Below, piece by piece: positions 42,110 to 51,566 of a stretch of 64,000 bases of DNA. How positions within the stretch are numbered: the first letter of the stretch is position 1; the number at the start of each line of letters is the position of its first letter. Location: assembly GCA_016716475.1 (NCBI GenBank), contig JADJWG010000002.1, forward strand, positions 1,364,001 to 1,428,000. Reading direction: 5' to 3'. The notes under the pieces are model-generated. The model was not told the origin of the DNA and ran no database searches. It worked only from the letters and a program-made list of their open reading frames with translations. Position numbers and translations under genes: made by a program. The DNA is from Phycisphaerales bacterium (GTDB lineage Bacteria; Planctomycetota; Phycisphaerae; UBA1845; Fen-1342).

Positions 42110-45100
42110 CGCACACCTCCGGCAGCGAGGTAATCCTGCAAGGCGCCCGCCTGCATGCCACCGGAACGCAGCGCGCGAATGGCACCGACCGCGGCCCGGG
42201 CCCCTGCGAGCGTGGTAATCAACGGTATCCCCAGTTGGATCGAAGCCACCCGCCAACGCCCTTCCTCGGTGGCGCTGCCCGTGTGGATGGGCGTGTTGAT
42301 CAGCAGGTCGAGCTGCCGGGCGCGGATCATATCGAGCAGGAAGGGATGCCCGGCGCCGTCATGCTTGGACACGATCTGCGATGGCACGCCATGGCTCGCC
42401 AGCGTTTCATGCGTTCTGATGGTTGAGAAGATCTCGAACCCCAGGTCGTGCAGCGCCCGTGCAATCGTCACCACCCGTGGCTTGTCAGGGTCGCAGACAC
42501 TCACCAGCACACGCCCGCTGGTGGGCAGCTTCAGCCCGGCGCCGGCCAGCGCCTTCGCGAAAGCCAGCGGATAAGTCGCGTCAATTCCCATGACCTCACC
42601 AGTGCTGCGCATCTCCGGGCCGAGCACGAAGTCCACGGTGCCCAGCTTCTTGAACGGGAAAACGGGGGCCTTCACCGACACATGCCGCGGTGTGGGGACA
42701 TCGCGCAGTCCGAGGTCACCCAGCGCCTCGTCCAGCGCCTTGCCCAGCATCACCTGCGTCGCCACCTTCGCCCACGGTACGCCGGTCGCTTTGCTCACGA
42801 ACGGAATCGTCCGCGAGGCGCGCGGGTTGACCTCGATCAGGTAGACCACGTGGCCCTGAATTGCGAATTGCACGTTCATCAGCCCGCAGACACCGAGTCG
42901 CCGCGCCAACAGCTTCACCTGGTACTTGATCTCGTCGACCAGCGCCGGTGACAGTGAGTAGGGTGGAAGTACGCAGCAACTGTCCCCGCTGTGGATACCG
43001 GCTTCCTCGATGTGCTCCATGATCCCGCAGATGTCGCAGCGCCCCTCGGCCGCGTCGCGCCCCGGGTAGCCGTGATCACTGATCGCGTCGACGTCCACCT
43101 CGATCGCGTCCAGCAGGAACTTCTCGATCAGGATCGGATGCTGTTCATCGATGTTCATCTCGCGGTCGGTGGCCCGCAGTGCTCCGTCGATGTAGCGCAC
43201 CAGGTCGGCCGCGTTATTGCACACCTGCATGCCGCGTCCGCCCAGCACGTATGACGGCCGCACGAGCACTGGATAGCCCAGCCGGTCGGCGACTTCGGCC
43301 GCCTGTGCACGCGAAAAGGCCACGCCGTTGGGGGGCTGGCGCAAGCCCAGCTCCTGCACGACCTGCTGAAAGCGCTCGCGATCCTCAGCGGTGTGGATGC
43401 TGCCGGGAGACGTCCCCAGGATCGGCACACCGGCATCGCTCAATCCCTGGGCGAGGTTCAGCGGGGTCTGGCCGCCATACTGGACGATGACACCGCGCAC
43501 GAAACCCGCGTTCTTGCCGTTGACGCCGAACGCCCGGCCGTTGAGCCGTTCACAGATGTTCAGCACGTCCTCCTGCGTCAGCGGCTCAAAAAACAGCAGG
43601 TCACTCACGTCGTAGTCGGTACTGACCGTCTCCGGATTGGAATTGACCATCACCGTTTCGTAACCCATGTCGCGCGCCGCCATCGCGGCATGCACACAGC
43701 AGTAGTCAAACTCGATCCCCTGACCGATCCGGTTCGGTCCGCCACCGAGAATGATCACCTTCGGACGGCTGGAGACGCGTAATTCGTCATCATGTGACTC
43801 GACCAGCACGTGCTCCGCGTCCAGCGCCCGGTAACGATAGGGCGCATCCACACCAAGTTGCCGCAAAGCTTCCCCCACCGCGGTCTTGCTGCGGGTGGCC
43901 TGCCGCTCACGCAGCTCCTCAACGGCCGCCGGACTGCGCACCACGTGCGCCAGCGGCCGCTCGTGTGTTGAGTAGTAATAGGGCGTGTAGGCCTCGAACT
44001 CCGCTGCACAGGTATCCACCAGCTTGAACTTCGGGCGGTCAAGCTGCACCTTGAGCGCACGGTAACTGGCCGCATCGAGCCGCCAGACGTGCCGCAGCTG
44101 CACATCGCTGTAGCCGGCGGCCTTCGCTTCGAAGAACAGCTCCGCAATCTCCGGCGTGGCGCGCACGGGAGCATGGTTGCCCAGCGGCGCCCGCAACAGC
44201 CGCGCCTCCAGGTCCACCAGCTCCGCCAACTGGTCGAGGAACCAGATATCGATGTGCGACAGCTCGTGCAGCTTCTCCACCGACCACCCCAGCTTCAGCG
44301 CGTACCGGAGGTAATACAGTCTCCCCTGGCATGGCGTGCTGATCTTCTTCACCAGCACCGCTTCGGGGATCGGCCACGCGCCCCACGCCTCTTCGTACAC
44401 GTCGCCGGGCGCCTCGCCGAGCGTCGTCCCGCCGAATACCGGCGGCTTGCCCGGGGCCTCTTCGCCGAAAGGATCGAGATAGACCGTGTCAGGATCCTCA
44501 TCCGCCGCGAGTGCCTCGTGTTGCCGCGCCTCCCACCACTTGTCCTGCGGATGCAGTCCATACCCAGGCCGCTTGATCTCCATCGAGCGGATGCACTTCT
44601 GAAAGGCCTCTTTGAAGGTACGGCCGATCGCCATGGCCTCGCCGACCGATTTCATCGAGGTCGTCAGCGTCTCATCCGCCTCGGGGAATTTCTCGAACGC
44701 GAAACGCGGCATCTTCACCACGCAGTAGTCAATCGACGGCTCAAAGCAGGCCGACGTGACACGCGTGATGTCGTTGCGTAGTTCATCGAGTGTGTAGCCG
44801 ATCGCAAGCTTGGTCGCGATTTTCGCGATCGGGAAGCCGGTTGCCTTCGACGCCAGGGCCGATGACCGCGATACGCGCGGGTTCATCTCGATGACGACCA
44901 GGTGACCATCCCGCGGGTTGACCGCGAACTGGATGTTCGAACCGCCCGTGTCCACGCCCACCGCCCTCATGATCGCGATGGCCGCGTCGCGCATGCGCTG
45001 GTATTCCTTGTCGGTCAGGGTCAGCGCCGGGGCAACCGTGATCGAGTCGCCGGTGTGGACGCCCATCGGGTCGAAGTTCTCGATGGAGCAGACCACGACA

Positions 45101-45798
45101 ACGTTGTCGTTGCGGTCACGCATCATCTCCAGCTCGAATTCCTTCCAGCCGGTGAGATCCTCCTCAATCAGAACCTGCCGCACGGGCGACTGGTCCAGCC
45201 CGTTGCACACGATCGCTTGAAACTCCTCCAGGTTCCGGGCGCGCCCCCCACCCGTTCCTCCCAGTGTAAATGCCGGGCGAATCACAACCGGCAGCGGCAC
45301 CGTCTCCAGCAGTTGCTGCGCTTCCTCCCAGGTCGTCACCGTTCCGGAGCGCGGCACATCCACTCCGACCTTGACGACAGTGCGCTTGAAGATCTCGCGA
45401 TCCTCAGCTCGCCGGATGGTGTCCACGTCCGCCCCAATCAGACGTACGCCGTGTTTGGCGAGGATGCCGCCCTCGTGGGCCGCCATTGCGCAATTCAAAC
45501 CGGTCTGCCCGCCAAGCGTCGGGAGGATCGAATCGACCGGCGCACCGCGCTCCGCTTCGAGCCGCAGGATCTCGTCGAGCACCTGCGGCGTGATCGGCTC
45601 GAGGTATGTCCGGTCGGCCAGTTCGGGATCGGTCATGATGGTCGCCGGGTTGCTGTTCAGCAGTACGACCTCGATCCCTTCCTCACGCAGTGCTCGACAG
45701 GCCTGCGTGCCGGAATAGTCAAACTCGCAGGCCTGACCGATGATGATCGGGCCGCTGCCGATGATCAGAACACGCTGAATATCCGGTGACTTGGGCAT
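42106..45798 (-). CDS. carB: Carbamoyl-phosphate synthase large subunit, with extra insertions
   Basis: 1230 residues from the ATG at 45798, with AGAGGA upstream; the open frame before it is low-complexity and not part of the family. Two ATP-grasp halves are visible: IQRVLIIGSGPIIIGQACEFDYSG, FTLGGTGGG and EMNPRVSRSSALASKATGFP in the first, KVIILGGGPNRIGQGIEFDYCC and LIEVNPRASRTIPFVSKATGVP in the second. A C-terminal MGS-like regulatory domain ends the protein (TLASHGVPSQIVSKHDGAGHP, INTPIHTGSATEEGRWRVASIQLGIPLITTLAGA). At 1230 residues it is about 150 longer than E. coli CarB. Extra segments lie at about 420-475 and 610-680. It makes carbamoyl phosphate for the adjacent carbamoyltransferase and for pyrimidines. 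Confidence 0.96.
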   Translation of the reverse strand: MPKSPDIQRVLIIGSGPIIIGQACEFDYSGTQACRALREEGIEVVLLNSNPATIMTDPELADRTYLEPITPQVLDEILRLEAERGAPVDSILPTLGGQTGLNCAMAAHEGGILAKHGVRLIGADVDTIRRAEDREIFKRTVVKVGVDVPRSGTVTTWEEAQQLLETVPLPVVIRPAFTLGGTGGGRARNLEEFQAIVCNGLDQSPVRQVLIEEDLTGWKEFELEMMRDRNDNVVVVCSIENFDPMGVHTGDSITVAPALTLTDKEYQRMRDAAIAIMRAVGVDTGGSNIQFAVNPRDGHLVVIEMNPRVSRSSALASKATGFPIAKIATKLAIGYTLDELRNDITRVTSACFEPSIDYCVVKMPRFAFEKFPEADETLTTSMKSVGEAMAIGRTFKEAFQKCIRSMEIKRPGYGLHPQDKWWEARQHEALAADEDPDTVYLDPFGEEAPGKPPVFGGTTLGEAPGDVYEEAWGAWPIPEAVLVKKISTPCQGRLYYLRYALKLGWSVEKLHELSHIDIWFLDQLAELVDLEARLLRAPLGNHAPVRATPEIAELFFEAKAAGYSDVQLRHVWRLDAASYRALKVQLDRPKFKLVDTCAAEFEAYTPYYYSTHERPLAHVVRSPAAVEELRERQATRSKTAVGEALRQLGVDAPYRYRALDAEHVLVESHDDELRVSSRPKVIILGGGPNRIGQGIEFDYCCVHAAMAARDMGYETVMVNSNPETVSTDYDVSDLLFFEPLTQEDVLNICERLNGRAFGVNGKNAGFVRGVIVQYGGQTPLNLAQGLSDAGVPILGTSPGSIHTAEDRERFQQVVQELGLRQPPNGVAFSRAQAAEVADRLGYPVLVRPSYVLGGRGMQVCNNAADLVRYIDGALRATDREMNIDEQHPILIEKFLLDAIEVDVDAISDHGYPGRDAAEGRCDICGIMEHIEEAGIHSGDSCCVLPPYSLSPALVDEIKYQVKLLARRLGVCGLMNVQFAIQGHVVYLIEVNPRASRTIPFVSKATGVPWAKVATQVMLGKALDEALGDLGLRDVPTPRHVSVKAPVFPFKKLGTVDFVLGPEMRSTGEVMGIDATYPLAFAKALAGAGLKLPTSGRVLVSVCDPDKPRVVTIARALHDLGFEIFSTIRTHETLASHGVPSQIVSKHDGAGHPFLLDMIRARQLDLLINTPIHTGSATEEGRWRVASIQLGIPLITTLAGARAAVGAIRALRSGGMQAGALQDYLAAGGVR

Positions 45799-45845
45799 AA
45801 ATCCTCTGCCTGGGTCGCGCTGCGCGTACCCGCTCTCCGGCCACG

Positions 45846-47231
45846 TTATGCGTGGCCGGGCAACTCCTCCAACTCCGCACTGCGCCGAAAGATCGCTGCC
45901 GGTACCGCCGCCTGCTGTTCCGCCCCCACCGCCGCCGCACGCAGTTCCTGGACTTCGTCCTGTAGCGCCACCCCATCGGCCGGCGCTACCCGGGCGGCCG
46001 CCTCGGCAGTCGCTCGCCACGGCGCTGCATCAAAAGTCCCGCGGCGCACTTCCTCCGCCACCCGCCGGTATGCCTCGCGGAACGGAACACCCTGCTGCAC
46101 CAGCCCGTAGGCCGCCTGCGTCGCGTACAGTTCCGGCCGCAGTGCCGCCGCGAGTGCCGCACGCTCGAACCGCACGCCGGCAAGGGTGCGCGCGGCCACC
46201 GCCAGCGATTCACGCACCTCGACCGCCGTCCGCAGCGCCGGCTCCTTGGTAAGCTGGAGGTCACGGTGGTAGCTCGAGGTGAGCTTCGCTGAAATCCATT
46301 CCAGTTCAACCGCCCGCGCCCCACTCCGCGCCGCGCGCGCCCGCAGCAGTTCCAGCACGTCCGGATTCCGTTTCTGCGGCATGATCGACGAGCCCGTCGT
46401 GAGTGCCTCCGGCAATGTCACAAAGCCGAATTCCGCCGTATTGAACAAGATCAGGTCAGCCGCCAGTCGCGCGAGTGCCGCGGCAATGTCGCTCCCGACT
46501 CGTACAAAGTACTTCTCCAGCCGTCCGCGGCTGTTCTGCACATCGATCGGGCTGCGCTGCGGACGTGAGAACCCGAGCAAACGGGCCGTCAGCGCCCGAT
46601 CCAATGGCAAGCCGACGCCAAACCCGGCGCCCGTGCCGAGCGGGCAACTGTCCAAGCGACCGAGCAGTTCGACCGCAGCGCGGCCTTGCTCCAGCACAGA
46701 CTCCAGGTGGGCGTGCAGCCATTGGCCCACGCTGGAGGGCATCGCGGGCTGCAGGTGGGTATAGCCCGGCATCGGAACCGCGCCGTCCGCAGACAGTCGC
46801 GCTGCGAGCTCGTCGGCCAATTCCGCCAACCCCCGCAGCCACTCGGCCGTCGCATGCCGCAGATACAGGCGCATCGCCGCCGCAACCTGGTCGTTGCGTG
46901 AACGGCCGGTATGAATCTTCCGACCGGCCTCCCCACATCGTTCCGTCAGCGCAACCTCGATCGCCGTATGGCAGTCCTCCTGCTCTGGCGGAATCGGAAA
47001 GCTGCCCACCAGCGCAGCACGGTCGATGTCAGCCAGCGCCGCCAGCAGCGCATCACACTCGGCATCCGCCAGCAGACCTGCGGCGTGCAAGGTGCGCGCG
47101 TGCGCTGCCGAGCCGACGCAGTCCCAGTGCAGCAGATGCAGATCCCAGACCGGATCGTCTCCGACGGTGAAACGATGCACGAGCGCATCCAGATCGCCAC
47201 CCTTGTCCCAGAGCCGGGTCGGTGTGCTCAT
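45846..47231 (-). CDS. argH: Argininosuccinate lyase
   Basis: 461 residues, the standard length. The N-terminus RLWDKGGDLDALVHRFTVGDD, the EDCHTAIEVALTER segment, KIHTGRSRNDQVAAAMRLYLR and the fumarase/aspartase-family signature GSSIMPQKRNPD with the catalytic Ser all fit ArgH. It cleaves argininosuccinate to arginine and fumarate, the last step. Its ATG overlaps the end of the M20 deacylase by 4 bp, and a 47-bp gap separates it from carB. Confidence 0.95.
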   Translation of the reverse strand: MSTPTRLWDKGGDLDALVHRFTVGDDPVWDLHLLHWDCVGSAAHARTLHAAGLLADAECDALLAALADIDRAALVGSFPIPPEQEDCHTAIEVALTERCGEAGRKIHTGRSRNDQVAAAMRLYLRHATAEWLRGLAELADELAARLSADGAVPMPGYTHLQPAMPSSVGQWLHAHLESVLEQGRAAVELLGRLDSCPLGTGAGFGVGLPLDRALTARLLGFSRPQRSPIDVQNSRGRLEKYFVRVGSDIAAALARLAADLILFNTAEFGFVTLPEALTTGSSIMPQKRNPDVLELLRARAARSGARAVELEWISAKLTSSYHRDLQLTKEPALRTAVEVRESLAVAARTLAGVRFERAALAAALRPELYATQAAYGLVQQGVPFREAYRRVAEEVRRGTFDAAPWRATAEAAARVAPADGVALQDEVQELRAAAVGAEQQAAVPAAIFRRSAELEELPGHA

Positions 47232-48337
47232 GCCACTGCTCCTGGTGTTGCGCGCAGCGCCGGGCCCGCGCTGCCGGTCCGTGCGAAGTAAGCCCGCGCA
47301 ATGCGCTCGTAGGCCGCGGCCCCGGCCGTCAGCTCGTCCACGGTGAGATACTCGTTCGGCGTATGGGACCGCCGCGTGTCACCGGGACCGATCTTGACGG
47401 CCGGCACGTCCGGGAGGAAGACCATGTCGCTCATCGCCGGGCTGCCGGCCGGGCGGACGCCGGGCAGAGCAGCACAGGCGGCCTGCACAATGTCGGCCGC
47501 CGCCGGCGTCTCGACCGGCCCGAGCCGTTCACTATGCACATGCACCGCGCTGCGCAGCGCGGCGCGCAACCGTGTAGTCAGCGCCTGGTGGCTCTCCGCA
47601 GGCGTTGTACGAATGTCGAGGAAGAACTCGCACTCGTCCGGTATCACGTTGCGTGCTACGCCCCCTTGCAGCATGGTCACGTGCCCATGGCACCGTCCCA
47701 GCAACGGATGCGTCGGACCCCAATCGAAAGTACGTAACCGCTGCACATCTTCGACCGCGTGCACAATCGCATTGTCGGCCGCCGCCGGCTCCGTGTTGGC
47801 CGGATGAGCCGTCGTGCCGCGCGCCACGCACCGCAGTATCAGGAGCCCGCGCTGCGCAGTCAGCGGCAGCAGCGCGGTCGGCTCCCCCACCAGCGCTGCA
47901 TCCAGCGGAGCGAGGGCGTCCCGAATCGTGCCGAGCCCCGCGCCGCTGGTTTCCTCCTCCGCGGTCAGCGCGAGGACGACCGTGCCGCCCAGCGCAGCAC
48001 CGGCCCGCAACGCCCGGTACAGCGCCAGAAACGCCTCCAGCAGGGCCACGACACAACCCTTCGCATCGTTCGCACCCAAGCCGCTCAGCCGCCCGCCCTC
48101 GAGCTGTGGCTCCCACGGATCATGTCGCCAACCTGCGCCCGGCGGCACCGTATCGAGGTGCGAATTCAACAGCAGCCGCGGCCGCGGAGCATCGCCGACC
48201 GCACACCACACATTATTGCCACGCCGCTCCGCGCGCAGGCCCTCGGCCGCCAGGTCGGCGCAGATCGCATCCGCCAGCGCGTCCTCGGCGCGCGACAAGC
48301 TGCGAATCGCGACGTAGCGGACGAGTCGCGCGATCAT
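47228..48337 (-). CDS. argE: M20 family N-acyl-ornithine/citrulline deacylase (ArgE-like)
   Basis: 369 residues. M20 metal-site motifs: LLLNSHLDTVPPG (His and Asp), SGLGANDAKGCVVALLEA (bridging Asp), LTAEEETSGAGLG (catalytic Glu pair) and VGEPTALL; a later IGPGDTRRSHTPNEYL supplies the last His. ArgE-type enzymes remove the acyl group from an ornithine. Because the carbamoyltransferase here is of the N-acyl-ornithine type, the substrate is more likely an N-acyl-citrulline, as shown in Xanthomonas and Bacteroides; this is inference from context. It overlaps argB by 4 bp upstream and argH by 4 bp downstream, so the three are translationally coupled. Confidence 0.88.
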   Translation of the reverse strand: MIARLVRYVAIRSLSRAEDALADAICADLAAEGLRAERRGNNVWCAVGDAPRPRLLLNSHLDTVPPGAGWRHDPWEPQLEGGRLSGLGANDAKGCVVALLEAFLALYRALRAGAALGGTVVLALTAEEETSGAGLGTIRDALAPLDAALVGEPTALLPLTAQRGLLILRCVARGTTAHPANTEPAAADNAIVHAVEDVQRLRTFDWGPTHPLLGRCHGHVTMLQGGVARNVIPDECEFFLDIRTTPAESHQALTTRLRAALRSAVHVHSERLGPVETPAAADIVQAACAALPGVRPAGSPAMSDMVFLPDVPAVKIGPGDTRRSHTPNEYLTVDELTAGAAAYERIARAYFARTGSAGPALRATPGAVA

Positions 48338-49272
48338 GGGGCGGTTGTCCCCGTCACCGGCGCACCGCCGTTGGCCGTACGCTGCGCCACGATCAGTGTG
48401 CCACAGCCCTCGTTGGTAAACACCTCGCTCAGCAGCGCATCGGGAGTGGTGCCGTTAATAATATGCACACGCGGAACCCCGCCACGCAGTGCATCCATGC
48501 AGGCCGCCAGCTTCGGCAGCATACCGCCGCTGATGGCGCCGGATTCGACGAGCTGGTTCAACTCGTCCACATCCAGGTACGATTGCAACGTGCTCGCATC
48601 GCGCGGATCGCGCATGACTCCGTCCACGTTCGTCAACAGGAAGTACTTGGCCGCACCGATCGCCGCCGCGAGGCGCGAGGCGATTGTGTCCGCGTTCACA
48701 TTCAGGATCTGCCCTTCCTCGTCCGCTGCCAGCGAGCACACCACCGGTACGCAGTCCCCCGCCAGCAGATGCCGGAGGATGTCCACCGACACGCTTACGA
48801 GGTCTCCCACGAAACCAAAGTCGACTTCGCGCGTCTCGCCAGTGGCCGGATCCGATGCTCGCTGCACCGGGCGCTTCGTCGCAATGAGCAGCCCGCCGTC
48901 GATCCCGCTGATACCGATCGCCGGCACTTCCGCCCGGCGAAACGCGGCGATCAGGTTCGTGTTGATCGTGCCGGCGAACGCCATTTTCACCACTTCGAGC
49001 GTCTGGCCATCCGTGATGCGCCGTCCGCCGAAAAGGTTCGGCTGTAAACCCAGACGCAGGCCGAGGGCCGACGCCTGTTCCCCGCCGCCATGCACGACCA
49101 CCAGCTTGATCCCCAACCGGTGCAGCAGCACGAGCTGGTCGATGATGTTATCGAGGTGCCGGCCGGGGTCGCACAGTTGCCCACCGAGTTTCACGATGAA
49201 CACGCGCCCCCGGTACGCCTGAATGTACGGAACCGCCGTACGCAGTGCTTTCAAATTGCTTTGCAGATGCAT
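48334..49272 (-). CDS. argB: N-acetylglutamate kinase (or N-acylglutamate kinase)
   Basis: 312 residues. Amino-acid kinase family: FIVKLGGQLCD, GIKLVVVHGGGEQASALGLRLG, RRITDGQTLEVVKMAFAG, AIGISGIDGGLL, QILNVNADTIASRLAAAIGAAKYFLLTNVDGVM and SGGMLPKLAACMDALRGGVPRVHIINGTTPDALLSEVFT. It phosphorylates N-acetylglutamate, the second step of arginine synthesis. The N-terminal helix (about 20 residues) could allow arginine feedback, as in hexameric enzymes, but I cannot confirm it. It follows the carbamoyltransferase gene by 120 bp and overlaps the deacylase by 4 bp. Confidence 0.93.
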   Translation of the reverse strand: MHLQSNLKALRTAVPYIQAYRGRVFIVKLGGQLCDPGRHLDNIIDQLVLLHRLGIKLVVVHGGGEQASALGLRLGLQPNLFGGRRITDGQTLEVVKMAFAGTINTNLIAAFRRAEVPAIGISGIDGGLLIATKRPVQRASDPATGETREVDFGFVGDLVSVSVDILRHLLAGDCVPVVCSLAADEEGQILNVNADTIASRLAAAIGAAKYFLLTNVDGVMRDPRDASTLQSYLDVDELNQLVESGAISGGMLPKLAACMDALRGGVPRVHIINGTTPDALLSEVFTNEGCGTLIVAQRTANGGAPVTGTTAP

Positions 49273-49392
49273 GGCGCCTTCATTCGTTTGCAGTCCGACC
49301 CGAATCGGACACGGTTCTCAAGGTCATTCGTCCACACGGGCCTGCGCGGCCCTTCCTGTGCGGCATGCCCGTTTACACCGGGCACCGCACGC

Positions 49393-50427
49393 TTATGAGG
49401 TTGCCGGAACCGGTTCGTCCGGCTCTCCAGGCAGCAGGTGGCTCAGGATCGCCGCTTGCGCCCACATGCGATTTTCGGCCTGGTCGACCACGATGCAGCG
49501 CGGATCATCCAGCGCCGCAGCCCGAATCACCACGTTCCGTCGCACCGGCAGGCAATGCATCAGGTACGACCGCGCTCCAAGGTGCTCCGTGCCTACCTGC
49601 CAATCCGCATGGGCTCGAAAACTCTCGGTCTGGGCCGCCACATCGCCGTAGAACTGCGCCGCACCCCAGCTCTTCACGTACACGATGTCCGCACTGCGTG
49701 TCGCTGCGGGTTGCTCAGACGTGATTTTCAGGCCGGTCCCGGCCGCCGCACACCAGGCCCGGGCCTGCGCCAGCACGCCCTCATCCAGTTCGTAACCCGG
49801 CGGGTGGGCAATCGTCACCTCCATCCCCGCCGCGGCCGCCGCCAGCACCGCCGAATGCGGCACCGCCCGCGGCAGCCCCTTCTTCTGCGGCGCCCAGGTC
49901 AGCGTGAATTTCCGGCCGGTCGTCGCCCCAAGCTTTTCCGCCATCGTCAACCAGTCTGCAAGCCCCTGGCACGGATGCTCGATCGCAGACTCCATGTTGA
50001 TCACCGGAACCGAGGCATACCGGCCGAAGCCCCGCAGTACCGGCTCGGTTGCATCCGCCGCTGCATCCTCCAGCGCCGCAAAGGTCCGCACGGCGAGGAG
50101 GTCGCCATAGCGGCACAGCACCGGTACCGCCTCGCGCAGGTGCTCGGCCGCGTCACCGTCCATCACCACGCCGTCACGATGTTCCAGCTTCCACGTATCA
50201 CCGCCGACGCTAAGGCAGATGGCATGCCCGCCGAACCGCAACATCGCCGCCTCGAAGCTCGTCCGCGTCCGTAATGATGGGTTGAAGAACACCATCACGA
50301 GAATACGGCGCCGAATTCGCTCCGCCGCGGAACCCGCCTTGCCTGCTTTGAAGCGCTGCGCGAGCGCAATCAACTCAGCAAGTTCACCGGGGGTGTAGTC
50401 TTGAAAACTCAGCCAGTGTCGCATCAT
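49393..50427 (-). CDS. argF': N-acyl-L-ornithine carbamoyltransferase (AOTCase / SOTCase type)
   Basis: 344 residues. The phosphate loop is FFNPSLRTRTSFE rather than the STRT of ordinary ornithine carbamoyltransferase. GGDTWKLEHRDGVVMDGDAAEH, INMESAIEHPCQGLADWLTM, LTWAPQKKGLPRAVPHSAVL, YVKSWGAAQFYGD and HCLPVRRNVV all match the Xanthomonas N-acetylornithine / Bacteroides N-succinylornithine enzymes. Residue Ala94 occupies the position of Xanthomonas Glu92, the residue known to set acetyl versus succinyl preference; a small residue there is associated with succinylornithine. Which acyl group is used must be tested. Carbamoyl phosphate would come from carB-carA in the same operon. Ordinary argF is not seen in the window. 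Confidence 0.9.
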   Translation of the reverse strand: MMRHWLSFQDYTPGELAELIALAQRFKAGKAGSAAERIRRRILVMVFFNPSLRTRTSFEAAMLRFGGHAICLSVGGDTWKLEHRDGVVMDGDAAEHLREAVPVLCRYGDLLAVRTFAALEDAAADATEPVLRGFGRYASVPVINMESAIEHPCQGLADWLTMAEKLGATTGRKFTLTWAPQKKGLPRAVPHSAVLAAAAAGMEVTIAHPPGYELDEGVLAQARAWCAAAGTGLKITSEQPAATRSADIVYVKSWGAAQFYGDVAAQTESFRAHADWQVGTEHLGARSYLMHCLPVRRNVVIRAAALDDPRCIVVDQAENRMWAQAAILSHLLPGEPDEPVPATS

Positions 50428-50498
50428 GTCTCTCCGCCGCGCAGCCCGTCGCGGTGCGACCTGCGCTCACGTAGTCCCGCAACCCGTTCGGCCCTGCT

Positions 50499-51566
50499 CT
50501 ACACCGGCCGCAGCGCCGCACTCCATAGCCCCGTGCACTCGGACAGGCCGCACAGCAGGTTCATGTTCTGCACGGCAACGCCCGCCATGCCTTTGACGAG
50601 GTTGTCGAGCGCCGCCAGCGCAACAACCTGCCGGCCGCGCGCGGTCACGCTGACGTCGCAGAAGTTCGAACCGACCACGTCTTGCAGGGTGGGTGAATCC
50701 GTGACGACCCGCACGAAGGGGCTTTCCGCGTAGAAGTCCGTATAGCGCGCCCGGAGTTCGGCCGTTGTGGTCGGTGCCGCCAGGGTCGCGTGCGCTGTGA
50801 CAAAGATTCCACGCGAGACCGGCAGACTCTGTGCCACGAAACTGGTCTCCACCCGCGTGCCACGCGCATCCCCCAGCGCCTGCCGGATCTCCGGTTCATG
50901 CTGGTGTGCCAGCACTTTGTACGCCCGGAAGTCGGCGTGCCGGGTTGGGTGGTGTGTGGTCTCGCGGAGCTGCCGCCCGGAGCCCGAAGAGCCGGTCTTG
51001 GCATCCAGCGCCAAGGGACCGCGCAGGTCTGCCGCCAGCGGGGCGACAGCGAGTATCGCCCCGGATGCAAGGCAACCGGGATTCGCGATGTGCCGCGCGT
51101 TCCGAACGGCCGGGCGGAACAGTTCCGGCAGACCATAGGTGAACTGTGCCCGGCGCGCAGCCAGCCACGGCGATTCCGGATAATGCGCAGTGTGCAGATC
51201 CTCATCCTGCAGGCGGAAGTCACCCGAGAGGTCGATCACCCGCAATTCGCCTTCTACTGTCCGCTCCGCCTCCGCAATACTGAGCAGACCCTCCAGCGCC
51301 GTGGCACTCGCCCCATGAGGCAGTGCGGAAAAGACGATCGCCGACCCGCGCCCGCGCAGCCGCGCCAGGTCCAGCTCGCGCTCCAGTCGCAGATGGTCGT
51401 AGAACCCCCGCAAATGCGGATGCACATCACCGACCCGCGCGCCCGCCTGCGACGTGGTCGTCAGCGCCACGACCTCGGCCGACGGATGCTGCGCCAGCAA
51501 ACGCAGCAATTCCCCCGCGCCGTACCCGGTCGCGCCAAGAATCGCGACGCGAATCGCCGCACTCAC
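50499..51566 (-). CDS. argC: N-acetyl-gamma-glutamyl-phosphate reductase
   Basis: 355 residues. An N-terminal NAD(P)-binding loop VAILGATGYGAGELLRLLAQHP, FSALPHGASA, VIDLSGDFRL, the active-site ANPGCLASGAIL with the catalytic Cys, DAKTGSSGSGRQLRETTH, and NLVKGMAGVAVQNMNLL at the C-terminus. It reduces the acylglutamyl phosphate made by ArgB to the semialdehyde. It overlaps the P-loop protein gene by 4 bp and precedes the carbamoyltransferase by 71 bp. The next step, argD, is not in the operon. Confidence 0.95.
   Translation of the reverse strand: MSAAIRVAILGATGYGAGELLRLLAQHPSAEVVALTTTSQAGARVGDVHPHLRGFYDHLRLERELDLARLRGRGSAIVFSALPHGASATALEGLLSIAEAERTVEGELRVIDLSGDFRLQDEDLHTAHYPESPWLAARRAQFTYGLPELFRPAVRNARHIANPGCLASGAILAVAPLAADLRGPLALDAKTGSSGSGRQLRETTHHPTRHADFRAYKVLAHQHEPEIRQALGDARGTRVETSFVAQSLPVSRGIFVTAHATLAAPTTTAELRARYTDFYAESPFVRVVTDSPTLQDVVGSNFCDVSVTARGRQVVALAALDNLVKGMAGVAVQNMNLLCGLSECTGLWSAALRPV

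Noticed and set aside
45799..46020. 74-residue N-terminal extension of CarB
   Set aside because: Low-complexity Gly/Arg sequence antisense-like to argH; the ATG at 45798 with its Shine-Dalgarno fits the family start.
49273..49392. GTCCGA...TCGGAC inverted repeat between argF' and argB
   Set aside because: Short stem, no U-run, and the operon continues; not enough to call a terminator or operator.
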